From positions 1 to 16,714 of the forward strand of contig JAGSGJ010000039.1 of NCBI GenBank assembly GCA_023955225.1: DNA of 16,714 bases, given 5' to 3'. The translations under genes were made by a program, and so were the position numbers. Below, piece by piece: positions 13,683 to 16,714 of the stretch (position 1 is its first letter; each line of letters begins with the position of its first letter). The DNA is from Sulfurovum sp. GTDB taxonomy: Bacteria; Campylobacterota; Campylobacteria; Campylobacterales; Sulfurovaceae. The notes under the pieces are model-generated. The model worked only from the letters and a program-made list of their open reading frames with translations. It made no database searches and was not told the origin of the DNA.

Positions 13683-14669
13683 ATGAAAATCATTAAACTA
13701 TTTTTTTTGTTAACATTTGGGTTATGGTCTGACTTTGAACTGGATATGCCAAATGAAGTGAGCACTGAACAACTACATCAAATTATTAAAAATGGTTGGA
13801 ATGACAAAAATGAAACTTTAAACCAATTTATTATTAAGCATGGTGAAGCAGTCATGCCTGAAGCTATACAAAAAATGAAAAAGCCTCTTATAAGAGCTGA
13901 ATCAAGTCAAAACGACATATTTTCCACTCCTAAAATATTATTAAGTAGAGATGATTATTTTTTTATACTTGCATATGTAAAATATTTGGAAAATGAAAAT
14001 AAACTTGATGTAGCGTTAAATACATATATTCAGATCCTTGAGGGCTTAAACAATACTAACGACAATTCACTTCTTAATTTACTTCTTCATGTTACTATTG
14101 AAGAAATGGTAGTAACGAGTTTAAATGAAAGTTTAAATAAAAACATTTTTTCTCAGGAAATGAAACTGAAATTAAAGAGTGAAATAAATGACTTTTTAAT
14201 TTTGAATACAAAAGATATTTTAATGGCATATGAAGGAGAAAAAAAGTTTATACTAAAGGCCATTGACATTTCTTTAACCGCTGAAACCTCTGCAAAAGAT
14301 GCATCATATGAATATAAGAAATATACATCAGAAGTTCATGAGCATTGGGAAAAATATACAATACTTTATTTTAATAAGATAAAGACTTTTATGGAGCAGG
14401 AATCTCCTAATCCTTTAAAAGAGTTTGAAAGATTTATAGATAATGAAAAAGAAGAGCGGGACAGCCTAAAAAACAAAATTTTGTTTATACTGTCTTCTTT
14501 AAAAGCTAAAGTAAAAAACTTTTTATTGATTGGTAATGAAACATACGGCTTTGCAGCTCAACATGTCGGACAAACAATGGCATTAACTTCTATACCAAAA
14601 ATGGTTTCATTCTATTTTGATTATCTAGAACTGATTAAAAAGAATGAAAAATTGTTGAGTTCATTATAA
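13683..14669 (+). CDS. secreted helical protein of unknown function
   Basis: 328 aa. The first 16 residues (MKIIKLFFLLTFGLWS) form a short signal-peptide-like segment; there is no lipobox cysteine and no cysteine anywhere. The mature part is almost entirely helical and rich in Lys, Glu, Asn, Leu and Ile, with stretches such as DVALNTYIQILEGL that resemble single tetratricopeptide-like helices and a charged helix around 250-280 (EKEERDSLKNKILFIL). No catalytic or metal motif is seen. Base composition is more AT-rich than the housekeeping genes to its left, as expected of accessory DNA. It stands alone between copies of the AT-rich hairpin repeat. I do not recognise the family; a periplasmic or envelope protein is the most that can be said. 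Confidence 0.7.
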   Translation: MKIIKLFFLLTFGLWSDFELDMPNEVSTEQLHQIIKNGWNDKNETLNQFIIKHGEAVMPEAIQKMKKPLIRAESSQNDIFSTPKILLSRDDYFFILAYVKYLENENKLDVALNTYIQILEGLNNTNDNSLLNLLLHVTIEEMVVTSLNESLNKNIFSQEMKLKLKSEINDFLILNTKDILMAYEGEKKFILKAIDISLTAETSAKDASYEYKKYTSEVHEHWEKYTILYFNKIKTFMEQESPNPLKEFERFIDNEKEERDSLKNKILFILSSLKAKVKNFLLIGNETYGFAAQHVGQTMALTSIPKMVSFYFDYLELIKKNEKLLSSL

Positions 14670-14706
14670 AATGAGCAAATATACTTTATTGGTGTTTCCA
14701 AAATAA

Positions 14707-14738
14707 AAAACCTTATAAAATATATAACTTTATGAGGT
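14707..14738 (+). repeat. AT-rich hairpin repeat, copy C
   Basis: ACCTTATAAA (14710-14719) and TTTATGAGGT (14729-14738) form a 10-bp stem with one wobble pair, around a 9-nt loop ATATATAAC identical to that of copy E. It lies about 40 nt after the stop of the 328-aa gene and could end its transcript. Confidence 0.6.
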
Positions 14739-14809
14739 GTTGAGTAGATAATTATTTAATAGTTATATAATGATTTTAAGAGAGAATATTCTGATGAGAG
14801 AAAATAAAA

Positions 14810-14840
14810 AAGGCATACCCCGCATTGCAGGATACGCCTT
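14810..14840 (-). terminator. intrinsic terminator of the 47-aa secreted peptide gene
   Basis: On the - strand AAGGCGTATCC (14840-14830) pairs with GGGTATGCCTT (14820-14810) over 11 bp with two G-U pairs, followed by TTTTTATTTT. It lies about 40 nt after the stop at 14881. The two G-U pairs would be A-C mismatches in a + strand transcript, so it is built for the - strand. Confidence 0.75.
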
Positions 14841-14880
14841 GATTTTTATCCAGTATATTAATGCAGTGGACTAGTCTATG

Positions 14881-15024
14881 TTACATTCCACCAAGCAGTG
14901 CATCCCAGTGTCCAGAAGTATCTGGTATTCCTGATCCGGCCTGATCTACTGGTGCAGGATGATGTGCCATAGCGCTTGAAGCTAAACCGATTGTTAGAAG
15001 TAAGATTGCTGTTAATTTTTTCAT
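14881..15024 (-). CDS. 47-aa secreted peptide of unknown function
   Basis: The reading frame from ATG 15024 to TAA 14881 encodes a clean signal peptide MKKLTAILLLTIGLASSAMA (cleavage after AMA), then a 27-residue mature peptide starting HHPAPVD and ending HWDALLGGM. The mature part has no cysteine, is Gly-, Ala- and Pro-rich, mildly acidic, and has His at its start and middle. Support for a real gene is strong: AAAGGA ribosome site before the ATG, a -10 and direct-repeat promoter about 70 nt upstream, and a dedicated intrinsic terminator. I do not recognise it. The HHPAP start could bind metal. It shares its promoter layout with the 52-aa lipoprotein gene at 15881. Confidence 0.75.
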   Translation of the reverse strand: MKKLTAILLLTIGLASSAMAHHPAPVDQAGSGIPDTSGHWDALLGGM

Positions 15025-15051
15025 ATTAAATCCTTTTTAATTAAATATCCA

Positions 15052-15070
15052 TCTGATCTTCAAGATCAGA
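15052..15070 (-). promoter_or_regulatory. perfect inverted repeat in the leader of the 47-aa gene
   Basis: TCTGATCTT (15052-15060) and AAGATCAGA (15062-15070) are perfect 9-bp arms around one base. It lies between the predicted transcription start (near 15090) and the ribosome site. It could be a repressor operator or, as RNA, a 5' hairpin protecting the mRNA, although a 1-nt loop means the innermost pairs would open. Confidence 0.5.
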
Positions 15071-15096
15071 ACCGTTTGATACGTTTGACAGGTTGA

Positions 15097-15128
15097 AGTA
15101 TAAACTAGAAGTGTGAAAGTAGTGTGAA
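15097..15128 (-). promoter_or_regulatory. tandem 11-bp repeat promoter of the 47-aa gene
   Basis: Reading the - strand from 15128: TTCACACTACT, TTCACACTTCT, AGTT, then TATACT (15102-15097). Two direct repeats in 11-bp register directly upstream of a -10 with no -35 is the usual design of promoters activated by OmpR/PhoB-family response regulators. The same layout and nearly the same repeats precede the 52-aa lipoprotein gene (15815-15846). Confidence 0.6.
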
Positions 15129-15130
15129 GA

Positions 15131-15167
15131 GAAAACCTTATAAAATATATAATATTATGAGGTTTTC
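15131..15167. repeat. AT-rich hairpin repeat, copy D
   Basis: GAAAACCTTATAA (15131-15143) and TTATGAGGTTTTC (15155-15167) form a 13-bp stem with one wobble pair. It abuts the response-regulator-type box of the 47-aa gene and lies about 60 nt before the + strand gene at 15226. No gene ends near it on either strand, so a simple terminator role does not explain it. Confidence 0.65.
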
Positions 15168-15225
15168 TTACCCATGATATTCTATGTTAGATTATAATGT
15201 TTTGTTTTATGTTAAAATATCTATT

Positions 15226-15717
15226 ATGAAGAAACAAGAAATCAAGCTTGATAAAGTAAACTATATTGGGATAGGGGCAATAATTACTATTCCTTTTTTA
15301 TCATATTATATATTTTATAACATACATAAATTAGTGCATGAAAATGGATTAACGGTTGGCTTAGGGTTAACTATTCTTTTTGCGCTCGTGTTAGCAGTAA
15401 TTATAGGATTCTTCATAGTTCCACATATTGCTTACAAAAGAAATGAAAATGTATGTGTTGGTGGAGTTCCTTTCCCTGTATTTTATGGTATGGCTACAGA
15501 TGATGCATGTTTAGGTGCTTCAATAACAAACTATTGGATAGCAAATATCCTTTATCTATGTATATTATATATAGCAATTGCACTCTTTTTATATACTGTA
15601 GTTATTCAATATGATTTTGGGCTTGGCATTTTTTTAAGTTTTCTCATTTATAAATCCATTGATCTATTCTTACGTAAGGTATTGAAAGTTTATCCCATAG
15701 ACATTCAACCAAAATAA
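15226..15717 (+). CDS. four-helix membrane protein of unknown function
   Basis: 163 aa from ATG 15226 (MKKQEIKLDK); an upstream in-frame ATG at 15184 would add 14 residues, but neither start has a clear ribosome site. TGT-TAAAAT at 15210-15218 could be an extended -10, making this transcript almost leaderless. Four hydrophobic segments are visible: about 13-31, 43-65, 104-128 and 131-148. A loop of about 38 residues between the second and third contains two cysteines (77, 95) in VCVGGVPFPVFYG and DDACLGAS. The family is unknown to me, and no transporter or enzyme motif is seen. The stop is 20 nt before hairpin repeat copy E, its likely terminator. Confidence 0.65.
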   Translation: MKKQEIKLDKVNYIGIGAIITIPFLSYYIFYNIHKLVHENGLTVGLGLTILFALVLAVIIGFFIVPHIAYKRNENVCVGGVPFPVFYGMATDDACLGASITNYWIANILYLCILYIAIALFLYTVVIQYDFGLGIFLSFLIYKSIDLFLRKVLKVYPIDIQPK

Positions 15718-15737
15718 GAGCTATCTATCTTCTAGTT

Positions 15738-15772
15738 AAAACCTTATAAAATATATAACTTTATAAGGTTTT
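15738..15772. repeat. AT-rich hairpin repeat, copy E (best copy)
   Basis: AAAACCTTATAAA (15738-15750) and TTTATAAGGTTTT (15760-15772) are perfect 13-bp arms around the 9-nt loop ATATATAAC. Starting 20 nt after the membrane-protein stop, it probably serves as that gene's terminator, the stem itself ending in TTTT. Confidence 0.7.
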
Positions 15773-15814
15773 CAAGGTTATATGCAGAATCAGTAATTTA
15801 CAAAAGTTTAGATC

Positions 15815-15846
15815 TTCACACTATATTCATACTATATTGTTATATT
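15815..15846 (+). promoter_or_regulatory. tandem 11-bp repeat promoter of the 52-aa lipoprotein gene
   Basis: TTCACACTATA (15815-15825), TTCATACTATA (15826-15836), a 4-bp gap TTGT, then the -10 TATATT (15841-15846). Spacing is identical to the promoter at 15128-15097 on the opposite strand, and TCTTCACACTA is the same in both over 11 nt. This implies control by the same direct-repeat-binding activator. Confidence 0.6.
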
Positions 15847-15880
15847 TCATATCTTAATATAGATAAAATAAAGGAAGAAA

Positions 15881-16039
15881 ATGAAACTTAAAAATATGAT
15901 AAAAATATTTAGCATAGGTTTAGTAGTATTCATGATGGTTGGATGTGGAGATATAAGTAGCACAAACACTATAATCACTACTATACCAGTGTCAGATCCA
16001 GTCTCATCAGTAGAATGGTGTCCAGATCCTTTAGAATAA
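15881..16039 (+). CDS. 52-aa small lipoprotein of unknown function
   Basis: ATG 15881 to TAA 16037-16039. The sequence is a lipoprotein signal MKLKNMIKIFSIGLVVFMMV followed by lipobox MVGC with Cys22, then a short Ser/Thr/Pro-rich mature part (DISSTNT, PVSDPVSS) ending EWCPDPLE with a second Cys47. The strong ribosome site AAGGAAG is 3-4 nt before the ATG, the promoter box lies 35-66 nt upstream, and hairpin copy F 30 nt after the stop ends the transcript. It is too small to be an enzyme; an outer- or inner-membrane-anchored peptide is likely. It probably responds to the same signal as the 47-aa secreted peptide. Confidence 0.72.
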   Translation: MKLKNMIKIFSIGLVVFMMVGCGDISSTNTIITTIPVSDPVSSVEWCPDPLE

Positions 16040-16068
16040 AGCAAAAAAACTAGCAAGATTTTACATTT

Positions 16069-16103
16069 AAAACCGTATAAAATTATATGTTTTATACGGT
16101 TTT
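16069..16103. terminator. AT-rich hairpin repeat, copy F; bidirectional terminator
   Basis: AAAACCGTATAAAA (16069-16082) and TTTTATACGGTTTT (16090-16103) are perfect 14-bp arms around a 7-nt loop. Relative to copy E, a T-A pair is replaced by a G-C pair on both arms (compensated change). It lies between the convergent 52-aa lipoprotein and SPFH genes and has A-runs and T-runs suited to ending both transcripts. Confidence 0.75.
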
Positions 16104-16121
16104 CTGCTTTCTAAAAATCAG

Positions 16122-16714
16122 TTACTTCTTAAATACATTCCCCAACATACCTTTAATAGCACCCTGTAAATCCGCAGGGTAGATGACGAATTTTGAGTTG
16201 GCACTTTGGCTTATCTTTTCAAGAGAATTAATGTATCGGTCACCCAGTAAGAACATAGCAGGCAGTTCTTTGTCCTGGATGTTGTCACTTATCATTCTGA
16301 TTGCTTCAGCCGAGGCATTTGCTAGAACGATTTGTGCTTTGGCTTCACGTTCGGCAGCGGCTAGTTTACCGTCTGCTTGCAAGATGGCAGCATTTTTGTT
16401 ACCCTCAGCTGTGGTTTCAATGGCACGTCTTTCCCTCTCTGCTGCTGCCTGTCTTTCCATGGAGTCTTGCATAGATGCTGAAGGTGAAATGTCTTGTATC
16501 TCTACAGACTTTACAGTCACACCCCAGTCAGCTACATCATCTTTTTCCCTGCAGGGTTCGTCCTGCATGAGCTCGGCTTTTTCAATCAGTGTTCCCAGAA
16601 AAATCACGGAGTGGTTTTTAAACTTCTCAGCTGGAAGGGGCGGTTTGGGGGGATTTGCAGGGCAGGCGATGCTACATGCCCAGAGAGGGTTATAGGGGAG
16701 AACAAGCATTAGGA
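16122..16714 (-). CDS. SPFH/band-7 (stomatin-like) protein, partial and irregular at its 5' side
   Basis: Reading leftward, the last about 135 residues are clear: ADWGVTVKSVEIQDI, the RQAAAERERRAIETTAEG coiled-coil start, repeated AxxEREAKAQ helices, then SLEKISQSANSKFVIYPAD and a C-terminal GMLGNVFKK. These are the end of the SPFH domain and the following coiled coil of membrane-scaffold proteins of the stomatin/prohibitin group, often paired with NfeD. Upstream of residue ADWG the frame reads CPANPPKPPLPAEKFKNHSV and similar, which does not fit the family's conserved core; the DNA there (about 16545-16714) is GC-richer with G-runs. The N-terminal membrane segment and most of the SPFH domain lie beyond the window or are lost. 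Likely a frameshifted or low-quality edge, but a real divergent N-terminus is possible. Confidence 0.7.
   Translation of the reverse strand, partial: LMLVLPYNPLWACSIACPANPPKPPLPAEKFKNHSVIFLGTLIEKAELMQDEPCREKDDVADWGVTVKSVEIQDISPSASMQDSMERQAAAERERRAIETTAEGNKNAAILQADGKLAAAEREAKAQIVLANASAEAIRMISDNIQDKELPAMFLLGDRYINSLEKISQSANSKFVIYPADLQGAIKGMLGNVFKK

Noticed and set aside
15847..16056. - strand frame of 69 codons opposite the small lipoprotein
   Set aside because: No ribosome site or signal-like order; the + strand frame has lipobox, ribosome site and promoter.
13482..16103. CRISPR array
   Set aside because: The repeats are palindromes spaced hundreds of bases apart with genes between them; there are no regular spacers or cas genes.
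16183..16695. + strand frame of 170 codons opposite the SPFH gene
   Set aside because: Ala/Ser-rich shadow of the coiled-coil region on the other strand; the - strand product matches a known family.

Overview
The window looks like chromosome from a sulfur-oxidising member of the Campylobacterota (Sulfurovum/Sulfurimonas type). The support is low GC, compact chains of overlapping genes, Campylobacterota-style housekeeping genes (type III pantothenate kinase, short HisG, rnr-holA and rpsF-ssb-rpsR blocks), and a Tat-exported flavocytochrome c/sulfide dehydrogenase-like flavoprotein next to a Rieske protein. The genus is inferred from gene content only; no 16S rRNA or tRNA gene was seen.

Layout. 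(1) 1-4923, + strand: the 3' tip of a probable MutS2 gene, then a tight chain of a YfgM-like membrane protein, a beta-propeller lipoprotein, a tyrosine recombinase, a small conserved-looking hypothetical and coaX. A second short unit follows: hisG plus a methyltransferase. (2) 4946-6282, - strand: the rpsF-ssb-rpsR operon, with two hairpins at its 3' end and a promoter whose 17-bp spacer is almost entirely an inverted repeat. (3) 6437-8725, + strand: a Rieske protein and an FccB-like flavoprotein, both with twin-arginine signals, probably working together in periplasmic sulfide or sulfur electron transfer. (4) 8887-12731, - strand: holA, rnr and htpX. In Helicobacter pylori, as I recall, rnr-holA-rpsF-ssb-rpsR is one continuous block, so the redox pair appears to be inserted in it here. 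(5) 12822-13457, + strand: a secreted M15 peptidase sharing a short divergent promoter region with htpX.

(6) 13458-16110 is an AT-rich accessory stretch and the most interesting part. It holds a secreted helical protein of unknown function, a four-helix membrane protein, and two very small exported products: a 47-aa secreted peptide on the - strand and a 52-aa lipoprotein on the + strand. Every intergenic gap carries at least one copy of an AT-rich hairpin (consensus arms AAAACCTTATAAA / TTTATAAGGTTTT). Its arms change together between copies, which argues for selection on pairing. The two small exported genes also share a promoter layout: two 11-bp direct repeats beginning TTCA(C/T)ACT, a 4-bp gap, then the -10 box. 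This is typical of an OmpR/PhoB-type response regulator and suggests a co-regulated pair. Just downstream of the M15 peptidase, a hairpin masks a perfect AGGAGG ribosome site for a 15-codon ORF, and its loop could pair with a downstream repeat arm in an attenuator- or pseudoknot-like arrangement.

(7) 16122-16714, - strand: the 3' part of an SPFH/band-7 membrane protein gene. Its upstream part, near the window edge, is GC-richer and does not read like the family, suggesting sequence error, a frameshift or a junction. No gene-free stretch exceeds about 230 bases.
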